Part shown: in pieces, positions 1 to 8,167 of the stretch
Position numbering within the stretch: the first letter of the stretch is position 1
How the letters are laid out: the number at the start of each line of letters is the position of its first letter
From: an uncultured Bacilli bacterium
Lineage (GTDB): Bacteria > Bacillota_I > Bacilli_A > RF39 > UBA660
Reading direction: 5' to 3'
NCBI GenBank assembly: GCA_934141615.1
Contig: CAKPCM010000010.1
Coordinates: 1 to 28,658 of the forward strand
Length of the DNA stretch: 28,658 nt
Made by a program: the position numbers and the translations under genes
The notes under the pieces: model-generated
Seen by the model: only the letters and a program-made list of their open reading frames with translations
What the model was told of the DNA's origin: nothing
The model's database searches: none

Positions 1-19
1 AAATTTCCAATTGTAAAGC

Positions 20-68
20 AAAAAGAAAAGAAGATGTCTAGAAAATAATTTATTTATTTTCTAACATC
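20..68 (-). terminator. Rho-independent terminator of uvrC
   Basis: The arm at 33-48 pairs with 54-68 (GATGT with ACATC, then TAGAAAATAA with TTATTTTCTA, with one bulged C at 38). On the minus strand the stem is followed by a T-rich tail (complement of 21-32). The hairpin overlaps the last codons of uvrC. A near copy of one arm lies at 5315-5338. Confidence 0.8.
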
Positions 69-1831
69 CCCTTTTTATATTCCTTTAAAAAATCATATAA
101 ATCTTCCGCTACTTTATCTGGCAAATCTTCTTTTAAATCTTCCACGTCTAATTCCTTTAGCCTAGTTATAGTTCTATATTTTTTTAATAATTCTTTTTTT
201 CTTTTATCACCAATTCCTGGTACATTATCCAAGATACTAGATAGCTGTCCTTTGCTTCTTATATCTTTATGATAGCTTATGGTAAACCGGTGAACCTCAT
301 CTTGCATGCGTGTTAAAAGATGAAACAAATCCGATGTTTTATCAATGTCATATTCTTTATCTTCACTTATTAAAGACGTTGTTGCATGTTTATCATTTTT
401 CTTAAGTCCAACGATTGGAATATCTAAATACAAACTATCTAAGATTTCTTTTGCAGCGTGTATTTGGGATATACCACCATCTACTATTATTAAATCAGGT
501 CTTTCTAATTTATCATGAAGCACTCTATAATACCTTCTATATATTACTTCCTGCATAGTATGATAATCGTCTTTAGAACCAGAGTTTATCTTATACTTAC
601 GGTATTCTTTTTTATCCGGTTTTCCGTTTGTAAACACTACCATGCCAGAGACTGTAAACGTTCCAAAAAGATGAGCATTATCAAATGTTTCAATTCTTTT
701 TAAATTAGGAATGTTAAGTATTTTACCTAACGCTTCATTTGCTCCAAACGTTCTTTTATCATCTCTTACTATTAATTCGAACTCTTCTTCTAATGCTATT
801 TTAGCATTATCATAAGCCATATCTACAAGCTTTTTTTTGATGCCACGAACTGGCGTTAAAAACTTAGTGTTAATTGCATCGCTTAATAGTTCAACGTCAA
901 AAGAAGGACTTGTTAAAACCTCTTTAGGAACTTCGTTTTTATCATAAAAACTAGTTACAAAGTAAGATAAAGTATCCTTTTCATCATCTATTAATGGAAA
1001 TATCTCCTTATCCCTCATATTTATTCTACCATCTCTTAAGTGAAGCACCTGAAATGATATATAATCATTTTTAACATAATAATTTATAACGTCTCTATTA
1101 ACGTTATCATTTAAACTAATCTTTTGTTTTTCAAGCACTTTATCAATGTATTCAAGCATTTCCTTATACTCAAGTGCCATTTCAAAATTAAGTTTACTTG
1201 AAGCTTCATTCATTAGATTCTTAATTTTTTTTCTAACCTCATCATAATTGCCTTTTAAAAAACTTGAAACTTCATCAGTCATTTTTTTTATTATACTTTT
1301 GTCTATTTTTTTCTCACAATAACCAAGACACTGACCAATATGGTAATATAAACATACCTTTTTATCCATGGTATGGCACTTTCTAAAAGGATATATTCTG
1401 TTTAATAGTTCTACTGTTTTTCTAGCGGCATTAGCATTAGGATATGGCCCAAATAATTTTCCTTTATGTCCCTTAATTTTTCTTGGTCTTGATATTATAA
1501 GCCTTGGATACGTTTCATTTGTTATTTCTATATATGGATAAGATTTATTATCTTTAAGCATTATGTTGTATTTTGGAGAATACTTTTTAATTAAGTTAAT
1601 CTCTAGTAAAAGAGACTCTACCTCAGTTTGGGTTACAATGTACTCAAAATCACGGATGTTTTCTACTAAAGCCTTAGTTTTACCAGTATGCTCTCTATTA
1701 AAGTATGACGATACCCTTCTTTTTAAATTCTTTGCCTTACCAACATATATTATCTTACCATCTACGTTTTTCATTAAATAACAGCCAGGTTCTGTTGTAA
1801 GTAAGCTTAATTTCTCTTTAATTTTATCCAT
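50..1831 (-). CDS. uvrC: Excinuclease ABC subunit C (UvrC)
   Basis: This 593-residue protein is the dual-incision nuclease of nucleotide excision repair; it joins the UvrB-DNA complex and cuts on both sides of a lesion. The N-terminal GIY-YIG domain is clear (PGCYLM near residue 16, then IYVGKAKNLKRR near 28-39). A UVR-type region lies around residues 200-235, the RNase H-like second nuclease domain carries DGGISQIHAAKEIL, and the C-terminus has helix-hairpin-helix DNA binding (VPGIGDKRKKELL). Length is normal for the family. The ATG has AGGTGG six bases upstream and an extended -10 TGATATAAT just before that, so the gene is transcribed alone from a very short leader. It follows the terminator of the PemK-like gene. 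Confidence 0.96.
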   Translation of the reverse strand: MDKIKEKLSLLTTEPGCYLMKNVDGKIIYVGKAKNLKRRVSSYFNREHTGKTKALVENIRDFEYIVTQTEVESLLLEINLIKKYSPKYNIMLKDNKSYPYIEITNETYPRLIISRPRKIKGHKGKLFGPYPNANAARKTVELLNRIYPFRKCHTMDKKVCLYYHIGQCLGYCEKKIDKSIIKKMTDEVSSFLKGNYDEVRKKIKNLMNEASSKLNFEMALEYKEMLEYIDKVLEKQKISLNDNVNRDVINYYVKNDYISFQVLHLRDGRINMRDKEIFPLIDDEKDTLSYFVTSFYDKNEVPKEVLTSPSFDVELLSDAINTKFLTPVRGIKKKLVDMAYDNAKIALEEEFELIVRDDKRTFGANEALGKILNIPNLKRIETFDNAHLFGTFTVSGMVVFTNGKPDKKEYRKYKINSGSKDDYHTMQEVIYRRYYRVLHDKLERPDLIIVDGGISQIHAAKEILDSLYLDIPIVGLKKNDKHATTSLISEDKEYDIDKTSDLFHLLTRMQDEVHRFTISYHKDIRSKGQLSSILDNVPGIGDKRKKELLKKYRTITRLKELDVEDLKEDLPDKVAEDLYDFLKEYKKGMLENK

Positions 1832-1849
1832 AATAAACCACCTAAAAAT

Positions 1850-1858
1850 ATTATATCA
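1850..1858 (-). promoter_or_regulatory. Extended -10 promoter of uvrC
   Basis: The minus strand reads TGATATAAT, then six bases, then AGGTGG and the uvrC ATG. The -35 position (TAAATA) is weak, which fits an extended -10 promoter. Transcription would start at or just before the SD. Confidence 0.6.
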
Positions 1859-1895
1859 TAAAAAAAGCATATTATTTATGCTTGTAATATGCTTT
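1859..1895 (-). terminator. Rho-independent terminator after the PemK/MazF-like gene
   Basis: AAAGCATATTA (1864-1874) pairs with TAATATGCTTT (1885-1895), and a run of T follows on the minus strand. It overlaps the last codons of the upstream gene and lies immediately before the uvrC promoter. Confidence 0.85.
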
Positions 1896-2294
1896 ATCTT
1901 TAACATTACGTTCTGAATCAATATATTTATATATCAAATGGTTAACAAGTTGAAAGTTAGGATCACCATCTTTATAAAAAAATCTTAATGATTTAATTAA
2001 TTTTTGAATATCAAAGCAATCAAGCCTTCCACATGATTCATAAAATGCAACTGGTCTTGTAATTAGCTCCGAGGCTTTAATTCTACTTTTTTTAATTAAA
2101 TTATTTTCAATCGTAGGAACTATTATAAATTGTTTTTCTTTAATATTAGAGTTTAAATTGGCAAGTGGGACAAAATACATATGATCTAAATCCTCGCCAA
2201 TATAAATACATGGCCTACCTAACCTATAAGAATGGTCAACTACCCCATCGGAAAAACAAATATTCTTTAAAATAGTAATATCACCAAACTCCAT
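1872..2294 (-). CDS. PemK/MazF-like protein (uncertain)
   Basis: A 140-residue protein whose start (FGDITILKN, then RLGRPCIYIGE) resembles the SH3-like barrel of the PemK/MazF family, where a GDI strand is followed by a GRP or RRP turn. The later stretch KASELITRPVAF could be the matching conserved strand. MazF proteins cut RNA at short sites, but no catalytic residue can be assigned here, so activity is unproven. The gene starts 13 bases after the sigma-like gene, has an AAAGGTG SD, and ends in its own terminator, so the two form a dicistronic unit. No MazE-like antitoxin is visible. It could instead be a non-toxic regulator with the same fold. Confidence 0.5.
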   Translation of the reverse strand: MEFGDITILKNICFSDGVVDHSYRLGRPCIYIGEDLDHMYFVPLANLNSNIKEKQFIIVPTIENNLIKKSRIKASELITRPVAFYESCGRLDCFDIQKLIKSLRFFYKDGDPNFQLVNHLIYKYIDSERNVKDKAYYKHK

Positions 2295-2307
2295 ATAGTA
2301 AGCACCT

Positions 2308-3180
2308 TTAAGGTTTTCTAATCATATGAAAAGTTTCAAATCCAGTTTTATCTGCTACTTCCATCATATTAGAATTCGTTATCGCATCATATAATTTATA
2401 TACTACTTTATAATACTCTAATACTTCCTTTTCACTTACGTTAGCGTTTTTAAGAGCATTTATATCATCAAGATTATTTCCCCAAACTTTCTTTAATGAA
2501 GAAATTTCATGAGGTTCAAGATTTCCCATAAAGTATTCCATAACTTTTTTAGATGTTCTAAAATAAGAGTAAAAATCAGTTAAATCTTTAAGTTTAGCAT
2601 CTTCATAAACATATTTATGAGTATTTTTTCTTACGTTTTCCGGTTGTATTAATTCTTTTGCACTTTTATATTTATAATTTACATTGCTACGACTGCAACA
2701 AAAGGCGGAAGCTAACTGTTTATCACTTAAGTTAATATTATTTATATACCCAGTTCTTGCCATAAGAATAGTTTGTCTCATAAACTCAAGATAGTCCGAT
2801 TTAAAAAGAAAATCTTCTATTTTACTTTCAATTTCTCTTTCCTCTATATCCAATATAAAATCATTACTGCAGCCATCAATATAATTCGATTCCTCACGTT
2901 TATTGTTTTCATAAATTCTTTTTATATAAATACTATAATAGTACTTAAGTGAATTATTTAAATACTGATTTAATGGATAATTGTACGTACCTGACATATA
3001 CTTTTTAATTAGTTTTATTAAATGCTCATATCCATCTTGCAATAAATCATCATAATCATCACTTTTATACTCAAATTTATCTAGCATCATTTTTACTAAG
3101 TACATATTATTTTCAATTAATTCTTCAAAGGCCTTTTCACTTCCTTTTTTGTACTCTTCTATTAGTTCCTTGTTTTTCAT
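2308..3180 (-). CDS. Atypical sigma-70-like protein
   Basis: A 290-residue protein. Residues 1-100 look like sigma region 2: LIEEYKKGSEKAFEELIEN at the start, then DDLLQDGYEHLIKLIKKY, the counterpart of the DLxQEG core-binding helix. Residues about 150-180 (LSDKQLASAFCCSRSNVNYK) look like a region 4 helix-turn-helix. A further segment near 215-265 (LEPHEISSLKKVW, then VSEKEVLEYYKVVYKLYDA) could be a second region 4-like unit. The family usually ends after region 4, so the extra C-terminal 100 residues are odd. It is transcribed from a strong promoter (TTGACT, 17 bases, TATTAT) and is followed by the PemK-like gene. It could be a genuine alternative sigma factor or a phage-type regulator built on the sigma fold. 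Confidence 0.6.
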   Translation of the reverse strand: MKNKELIEEYKKGSEKAFEELIENNMYLVKMMLDKFEYKSDDYDDLLQDGYEHLIKLIKKYMSGTYNYPLNQYLNNSLKYYYSIYIKRIYENNKREESNYIDGCSNDFILDIEEREIESKIEDFLFKSDYLEFMRQTILMARTGYINNINLSDKQLASAFCCSRSNVNYKYKSAKELIQPENVRKNTHKYVYEDAKLKDLTDFYSYFRTSKKVMEYFMGNLEPHEISSLKKVWGNNLDDINALKNANVSEKEVLEYYKVVYKLYDAITNSNMMEVADKTGFETFHMIRKP

Positions 3181-3215
3181 ATTAATCCAAATCCCCTCTT
3201 TTTAAATTGCCATTT

Positions 3216-3244
3216 ATAATATCAGAATCATATGAAAAAGTCAA
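3216..3244 (-). promoter_or_regulatory. Sigma-A type promoter of the sigma-like gene
   Basis: The minus strand has TTGACT (3244-3239), a 17-base spacer and TATTAT (3221-3216) preceded by TGA, an extended -10. The leader is about 30 bases and holds a GAGGGGAT SD. Confidence 0.75.
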
Positions 3245-3258
3245 ATTTTAACTTACTG

Positions 3259-3286
3259 CAAAAAAGATGACCATTTCTAGTCATCT
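3259..3286 (-). terminator. Rho-independent terminator of murE
   Basis: AGATGAC (3265-3271) pairs with GTCATCT (3280-3286), followed on the minus strand by T6. It overlaps the final codons of murE. Confidence 0.85.
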
Positions 3287-4674
3287 ATTTTTTCAATTCT
3301 AATAACCTTTTTGCTTTCTAGGTATTCTAACACCGTTTTTTTATCATTGAAAGGGATTCTTTTATTGTCTTTAACTATAATAGCTTCCTCATGACCCTTA
3401 CCTAGTATCAATAATACGTCGTTTATATCAAGCATTTTAATTCCTTTAATAATTGCTTTTTTTCTATCTAATTCGATTTCATAATTAGTATTAATAAGTC
3501 CTTTTATCATATCATCAACTATCTGTTTTGGGTCTTCATTATGTAAGTCATCAGACGTTATAATCGCCCTATCACTTAAATCAGTTACTATCTTAGTCAT
3601 TATAGGTCTTTTTGTTCTATCCCTATCACCAGTACATCCAAAAACAGTATATATATGTCCATCACATACTTCCTTTACGGTACTTATTACGTTTTGAACA
3701 GCATCTGGTGTATGAGCGTAATCTATTACTATACGATTATTTTGATACTCAACCATATCCATTCTGCCTGGTGGCATATCTATGTTTAATAAAACATCAT
3801 ATATACTAGAAAAATTAACGCCAAGCTCGTGAAGCGATATAATTGTTGTAAGTACGTTATATATGTTATATTTACCAATTAATGGAACCTTTATATTTTG
3901 CTTAACACCATCATTTATAAACGTAAAATTACTTCCCATAATACTCATTTGATAATCAGAAATTCTATAGTCCCCACCTTTAAAACCATACGTTATATTA
4001 GTATTATAGTCAAGCATAAATAAATCTTTATTAGGATCATCATAGTTAACTACAGCCTTACCACCTGGTTTTATTTGGTTAAATAGTTTTTGCTTACATC
4101 TAGCGTAATTTTCCATGGTACCGTGTATGTTTAAATGGTCCTGTGTTAAGTTGGTAAAAATAGCATATTCAAAAGGAACGTTTTCTAACCTTCTATGAAG
4201 CAGTCCTTCACTAGAAGCCTCAACAACAGCATACCTATAACCTAAATCATATGCTTCTATCAACATTTCATAAATTTCAGAAACTTCTGGTGTAGTATTT
4301 GGAAGATCAGATATTTTTTTATCTCTAAAATAACCAATTGTACCTATGTAACAACATTTCATATCTAGTTTATTTAAAGCATCATGAACCAAATATGCCG
4401 TTGTTGTTTTACCATTAGTCCCAGTAATACCAATTATGTGCATCTCATTTAAATATTTATTATAATTGTCTTTTAAATAATCGTTTAAATATTCTCTTGA
4501 GTCTTTAACTATTTCATAAGGAACGTTATATTCTCCTTCTTCTGCAATTATTTTTGATGCACCATTTTTTATAGCTTGAGGTATAAAATCATGTCCATCA
4601 CCTACAATACCACGAAGTGCAACAAATATATCTCCTTTTCTTACTTTTCTCGAATCTGTTTTAATATTTACCAT
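3277..4674 (-). CDS. murE: UDP-MurNAc-tripeptide synthetase (MurE family)
   Basis: This 465-residue Mur ligase adds the third amino acid of the peptidoglycan stem peptide to UDP-MurNAc-L-Ala-D-Glu in the cytoplasm. The N-terminal Mur domain begins TDSRKVRKGDIFVAL, the ATP-binding loop GTNGKTTT is at 85-92, and GKGHE lies in the C-terminal domain. Compared with typical MurE the extreme N-terminus is about 20 residues short, a form seen in some Firmicutes. The substrate-reading motif, DNPR in diaminopimelate enzymes, here reads DDLH (375-378, in TSDDLHNEDP), so the third amino acid cannot be stated. The start is supported by GGTGAT 6 bases upstream. It is divergent from yigZ. Confidence 0.93.
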   Translation of the reverse strand: MVNIKTDSRKVRKGDIFVALRGIVGDGHDFIPQAIKNGASKIIAEEGEYNVPYEIVKDSREYLNDYLKDNYNKYLNEMHIIGITGTNGKTTTAYLVHDALNKLDMKCCYIGTIGYFRDKKISDLPNTTPEVSEIYEMLIEAYDLGYRYAVVEASSEGLLHRRLENVPFEYAIFTNLTQDHLNIHGTMENYARCKQKLFNQIKPGGKAVVNYDDPNKDLFMLDYNTNITYGFKGGDYRISDYQMSIMGSNFTFINDGVKQNIKVPLIGKYNIYNVLTTIISLHELGVNFSSIYDVLLNIDMPPGRMDMVEYQNNRIVIDYAHTPDAVQNVISTVKEVCDGHIYTVFGCTGDRDRTKRPIMTKIVTDLSDRAIITSDDLHNEDPKQIVDDMIKGLINTNYEIELDRKKAIIKGIKMLDINDVLLILGKGHEEAIIVKDNKRIPFNDKKTVLEYLESKKVIRIEKIDD

Positions 4675-4721
4675 CTATATCACCATTTTTTCAAAGTCTA
4701 TATGTCCATTATATAATATAT

Positions 4722-4750
4722 TTGATAAAAATGAAATAATCATTTATAAT
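4722..4750 (+). promoter_or_regulatory. Sigma-A promoter of yigZ
   Basis: TTGATA (4722-4727), 17-base spacer, perfect TATAAT (4745-4750). The expected start point falls at the GGTGAT SD (4757-4762), so the mRNA leader would be about 10 bases. Confidence 0.8.
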
Positions 4751-4767
4751 GTTTTTGGTGATTTAAT

Positions 4768-5313
4768 GTGTTTACGATTAAAAATGACTTAAACGGAGAG
4801 CTGATAGTTAATAAATCAAGGTTTATAACCTATGTATATAAAATTAATAACGTTTTAGAAGTAAACGAAAAAATAGATGAGCTAAAAGCTAAGTACAAGG
4901 ATGCAACCCACTATTGCTACTCTTATATAATAGATAATATAAAAAGGTTTAATGATGATGGAGAACCAAGTCATACTGCGGGCATGCCAATACTAAACGT
5001 TTTAGAAAGCAAGAATTTAAACTACGTTTTAGCAGTTGTTATAAGATACTTTGGTGGTATAAAATTAGGAGCTGGCGGCCTTGTTAGAGCATATACAAAT
5101 GCCGTTAGTAATACAATTTCAAATGAATTTATTATTCCTATTAAAAAGATGCTAACAAAGCGCATTACGTTCGATTATTCATATATTAATAAAATTAATT
5201 ATATTTTAAAAGAAAATAAAATCACGTATAAAGAATTTGATAAAAACGTAATTTATGAATTTACATATGAAGAAGGAAATTATCCAAAAGAGTTAGATAA
5301 TTATATAAAATAA
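4768..5313 (+). CDS. yigZ: YigZ/IMPACT family protein
   Basis: A 181-residue member of the YigZ (UPF0029/IMPACT) family. The conserved N-terminal domain is plain: KSRFITYV near 17-24, THYCYSYI, DDGEPSHTAGMPIL, and VVIRYFGGIKLGAGGLVRAY. The second, ferredoxin-like domain is present but short, so the protein is some 25-30 residues shorter than common bacterial homologues. The family is linked to translation in eukaryotes; its bacterial role is not settled. The start is GTG, chosen because GGTGAT sits 5 bases upstream; an ATG two bases earlier is in another frame. It is a single-gene unit with its own promoter and a shared terminator. Confidence 0.9.
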   Translation: MFTIKNDLNGELIVNKSRFITYVYKINNVLEVNEKIDELKAKYKDATHYCYSYIIDNIKRFNDDGEPSHTAGMPILNVLESKNLNYVLAVVIRYFGGIKLGAGGLVRAYTNAVSNTISNEFIIPIKKMLTKRITFDYSYINKINYILKENKITYKEFDKNVIYEFTYEEGNYPKELDNYIK

Positions 5314-5314
5314 A

Positions 5315-5360
5315 AGAAGATGTTTTAGAAAATAATTCATTTTTTAACACCTTCTTTTTT
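5315..5360. terminator. Bidirectional terminator between yigZ and the pseudopilin gene
   Basis: AGAAG (5315-5319) pairs with CTTCT (5351-5355), and inner GTT and A/T pairs extend the stem. A T-run follows on plus, and the minus strand also reads into a T-rich tail, so it can serve both convergent genes. Confidence 0.75.
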
Positions 5361-5389
5361 GTTAACTTAAAATTTTATTTTAACATTTT

Positions 5390-5986
5390 TTAAAAATCTT
5401 CATTTAAATCTTTACTAGAATCAGGATTACCATTATTATAGTATTTACCATCATTATCCCAACCAGAATTTGTGTATGAGTTATCATTACTCGTTTCTTC
5501 ACAAATCGTATAAGATTTTGAATTAAGATCTTGAGGTGAACAGCCACAATCAGTAAATCTATATTTCCAAGTACCATTTTGATTCTTTAAATAATACCTA
5601 TATTCTAATTTTCCAGTTGCCACCCCATTTTCCTTACATTGATAAACGGTTAAATGTCTATACGTATTTTTATCACTACCATTACTCCCATAAATTAGAT
5701 CCGGATATTTATCTTCATCAATTTCTAAATATTTTTTTTCTATCAAATCCTTCATGGAAATTTCAAAATGGTCATTGCTACCATCAATTGTAATTACATT
5801 CGGATTTTCAGAAACATATTTTTTAGCTTCCGAAAATATATCACTTATAACATTAACCTTGTTTAAAACACTTTGTTTTTTCTTTATTTTATTAACCGCT
5901 GTTATGCTAATTGATAAAAGTATACCAAGAATTACTATTACTGCTAATAATTCTATTAAAGTAAATCCTTTTTTATTCTTCATCAT
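5390..5986 (-). CDS. Type IV pseudopilin-like protein with prepilin cleavage site
   Basis: About 198 residues. It begins MMKNKKGFTLIELLAVIVIL: a short basic leader, a G/F prepilin peptidase site, Glu at +5 and a long hydrophobic helix, the hallmark of class 3 prepilins and pseudopilins. The rest is a soluble domain with five cysteines (YQCKEN, DCGCSPQ, TICEE) and a Asn/Asp/Ser/Gly-rich tail. I start it at 5986, where MMKNKK places the cleavage site normally; the longer reading frame would add seven residues before the leader. The gene overlaps the 3' end of the thioredoxin gene by 14 bases, so the two are cotranscribed. No prepilin peptidase, ATPase or other pilus gene is in the window. The specific role is unknown. 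Confidence 0.75.
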   Translation of the reverse strand: MMKNKKGFTLIELLAVIVILGILLSISITAVNKIKKKQSVLNKVNVISDIFSEAKKYVSENPNVITIDGSNDHFEISMKDLIEKKYLEIDEDKYPDLIYGSNGSDKNTYRHLTVYQCKENGVATGKLEYRYYLKNQNGTWKYRFTDCGCSPQDLNSKSYTICEETSNDNSYTNSGWDNDGKYYNNGNPDSSKDLNEDF

Positions 5987-6275
5987 TAACCCACTTTCTA
6001 AGTTCATCCAAACTTTGATATCCTACTTTTCTTTTTACCTCTTTACCATTTTCAAATATTATTAAAGTTGGTATCGTAAACACTTTATATCTTTCTGCAA
6101 CGTCTTTTGCTTCGTCAACGTCTAGTTTAAGAATCGGTACACTATTTTCATCATCAAATTTTTCTAATACCAATCCAAGCATTTTACAAGGCCCACACCA
6201 AGTTGCATAAAAATCAACCAATACCCTATCCTTTTTTGTTTTTTCATCAAAATTATTACTATTTATATGTTCCAT
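5973..6275 (-). CDS. trxA: Thioredoxin
   Basis: A 100-residue thioredoxin, the cytoplasmic disulfide reductant. The active site WCGPC is at residues 26-30, preceded by VLVDFYAT; the cis-proline region is FTIPTLIIFENGKEV and the helix DELRKWV ends the fold. It has no signal peptide. It lies 3 bases after cvpA and overlaps the pseudopilin gene, so the three genes form one minus-strand operon. A cysteine-rich pseudopilin downstream may be coincidence, since this thioredoxin is cytoplasmic. Confidence 0.93.
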   Translation of the reverse strand: MEHINSNNFDEKTKKDRVLVDFYATWCGPCKMLGLVLEKFDDENSVPILKLDVDEAKDVAERYKVFTIPTLIIFENGKEVKRKVGYQSLDELRKWVNDEE

Positions 6276-6278
6276 AAT

Positions 6279-7049
6279 TTATTTCTCCTTTACATTATTA
6301 TTTTTTTTAGTAGTTGTACTAGTAGGATTTGTTAACTTCGCATCACTTATTATTTCATCCATAACAGTAACTTTAGTACCATATAATTTTTTATTTATAT
6401 TTTTAGCACTACTTTTAGATATTAACTTGTTAGTAATGGTATTATTAATTATGTTTTTATTTATCAATTTAAACGTTTTACTTGTATTATACTTAGAATA
6501 AATTAATTTTTTAGCATATTCTTCACTATAATAAATACGTTCATTTAATTTAGATACAACAAGTGTTTTCTCTAAGATAATCTTCTTTGATTTTGAATCG
6601 TCAAATTCCTTTATCTTTATATTTGGAACGTTTACTAAAAGTGCTACGTTATACAAAAATAAAATAACTAAAGGTACTGAAAATAATGCTCCCAATATTT
6701 TAGATACCACACTAGCTTCAACAGATGAATCTGTTATTTTCTCTTTTATTCCAGTCTTTATTAAAATTCTATCTATTACTGCTAGCAAGATAAATAAAAC
6801 AACTAAATATATTATAACTCTCCATAATATAATGTTAACTGCTTTTATTCCCTTCACCTTTCCACTAAAATTAAAAAATGGTAATACTTTATAAAGTAAC
6901 TTAGAAAGTCCAAGCGAAGCCGGATAAGATAAAAGCATTGCTATAAATAAGGATAAAAAATCTCCAAGCTCCTTAAATATTCCTCTTTGAAATCCTAAAT
7001 ATACCCCAAGTATAAGTATGAAACAAACTAAAATATCTACATATCCCAT
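6279..7049 (-). CDS. cvpA: CvpA family membrane protein
   Basis: About 256 residues. The N-terminal half matches CvpA: MGYVDILVCFILILGVYLG, then FQRGIFKELGDFLSLFIA, with four predicted membrane segments (roughly 3-20, 30-50, 70-95 and 120-140). The C-terminal 110 residues are polar, Lys/Asn-rich and family-specific. I start at 7049 because AAGGAG lies 9 bases upstream; the longer frame would add 14 charged residues without an SD. CvpA proteins were named from colicin V production and are linked to envelope stress. Its divergent pairing with rnhC matches the conserved rnhC-cvpA neighbourhood of Bacilli, though zapA is absent here. Confidence 0.82.
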   Translation of the reverse strand: MGYVDILVCFILILGVYLGFQRGIFKELGDFLSLFIAMLLSYPASLGLSKLLYKVLPFFNFSGKVKGIKAVNIILWRVIIYLVVLFILLAVIDRILIKTGIKEKITDSSVEASVVSKILGALFSVPLVILFLYNVALLVNVPNIKIKEFDDSKSKKIILEKTLVVSKLNERIYYSEEYAKKLIYSKYNTSKTFKLINKNIINNTITNKLISKSSAKNINKKLYGTKVTVMDEIISDAKLTNPTSTTTKKNNNVKEK

Positions 7050-7192
7050 ATTTATTATCTCCTTACCATTTTTATTATATAATATTTTCACCTAAAAATA
7101 TACAAACTTTATCTTATATTTACATTATAATGTATAGTCTGTTTTAAATAAACAAATTTTATGCTAAAATATATTAAAAGGACGTGAAATAA

Positions 7193-8134
7193 ATGGTAGT
7201 TGTATACAAAATAAGTGATAATACAAAAGAGAAAATGATAGAATATTATGAAGATAAAAAAAGAGAAAAAACTCCTCCTTACGCTGTGTTTCAAGCCGAA
7301 GAAGCAGGTACTATTATAACTTTATATGAATCTGGAAAGGTAATGTTTCAAGGAATAAGTGCCGATATTGATGCTAATATGTGGAGAGATATGGAAGCTC
7401 ATTTAAATAATGGTAAAATGCCAGAAGAAAGCAAAAAGAAGGAAAAAGAGAAAAAGGACGAAAAAGAACTCTTCGAAGAAAGAAAAAAATATTACTACAT
7501 AAACTCTATTGGTTCTGATGAAGTTGGAACCGGTGACTTTTTTGGACCAGTTGTTGTAACAGCATCTTTTGTTTCTAAAGATAACATTCCTTTTTTAGAA
7601 GAACTAGGAGTTAGAGACTCTAAAAAGTTAACGGATCAAAAAATACTTGAAGTTGTACCAAAGATAATTAAAAAGATCCCGTATGAAACAGTTATTTATA
7701 CAAATACTGATTATAATAATCATCCAGAATACAACATGAATAAGGTAAAAGCAATACTTCATAATAAGGCTATATTAGGACTTATGAAAAAAAATAATTT
7801 TAACTATGACAAAGTTGTAATAGACCAGTTCTGTTATCCAAGAAATTATTTTAGTTACTTAAAGGAATCAAGTAACGTATTTAGAAAGATAGACTTTACT
7901 ACAAAAGCTGAAGATAAATGCCTATCAGTTGCCTGTGGTTCTTTAATAAGTAGATATGTATTTATTAAAGAAATGGATAAAATATCTAAAATGTTAGGTT
8001 ATTCTGTTCCTAAAGGAGCGGGAATAAAGGTTGATGAATTTGGAAAAGAAATAGTTAAAAAATATGGCAAAGATATACTTAAAAAGACAGCTAAATTAAA
8101 CTTTAAAAACACTGATAAAATACTAAAAGACTGA
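7193..8134 (+). CDS. rnhC: Ribonuclease HIII
   Basis: A 313-residue RNase HIII, which removes RNA from RNA-DNA hybrids. The N-terminal TBP-like substrate-binding domain (about 1-75, TPPYAVFQAEEAGTIITLY) distinguishes it from RNase HII. A highly charged Lys/Glu linker covers about 78-98. The catalytic domain starts SIGSDEVGTGDFFGPVVV: D109, E110, then D142 in RDSKKL, and a later Asp in VVIDQF. AAGGACGTG precedes the ATG. An extended -10 (TGCTAAAAT at 7162-7170) lies just upstream with no good -35. The stop codon sits inside the terminator stem. Confidence 0.96.
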   Translation: MVVVYKISDNTKEKMIEYYEDKKREKTPPYAVFQAEEAGTIITLYESGKVMFQGISADIDANMWRDMEAHLNNGKMPEESKKKEKEKKDEKELFEERKKYYYINSIGSDEVGTGDFFGPVVVTASFVSKDNIPFLEELGVRDSKKLTDQKILEVVPKIIKKIPYETVIYTNTDYNNHPEYNMNKVKAILHNKAILGLMKKNNFNYDKVVIDQFCYPRNYFSYLKESSNVFRKIDFTTKAEDKCLSVACGSLISRYVFIKEMDKISKMLGYSVPKGAGIKVDEFGKEIVKKYGKDILKKTAKLNFKNTDKILKD

Positions 8135-8154
8135 TTTAAAAAATCAGTCTTTTA
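8128..8154. terminator. Bidirectional terminator between rnhC and the glycosyltransferase gene
   Basis: AGACTGATTT (8128-8137) pairs fully with AAATCAGTCT (8141-8150) around a three-base loop, flanked by A4 on the left and T4 on the right. It can serve both convergent genes. Confidence 0.9.
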
Positions 8155-8167
8155 TAATTATCTTATT

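Noticed and set aside
7109..7294. 61-codon minus-strand ORF before cvpA
   Set aside because: It lies antisense to the start of rnhC and the promoter region, with no SD.
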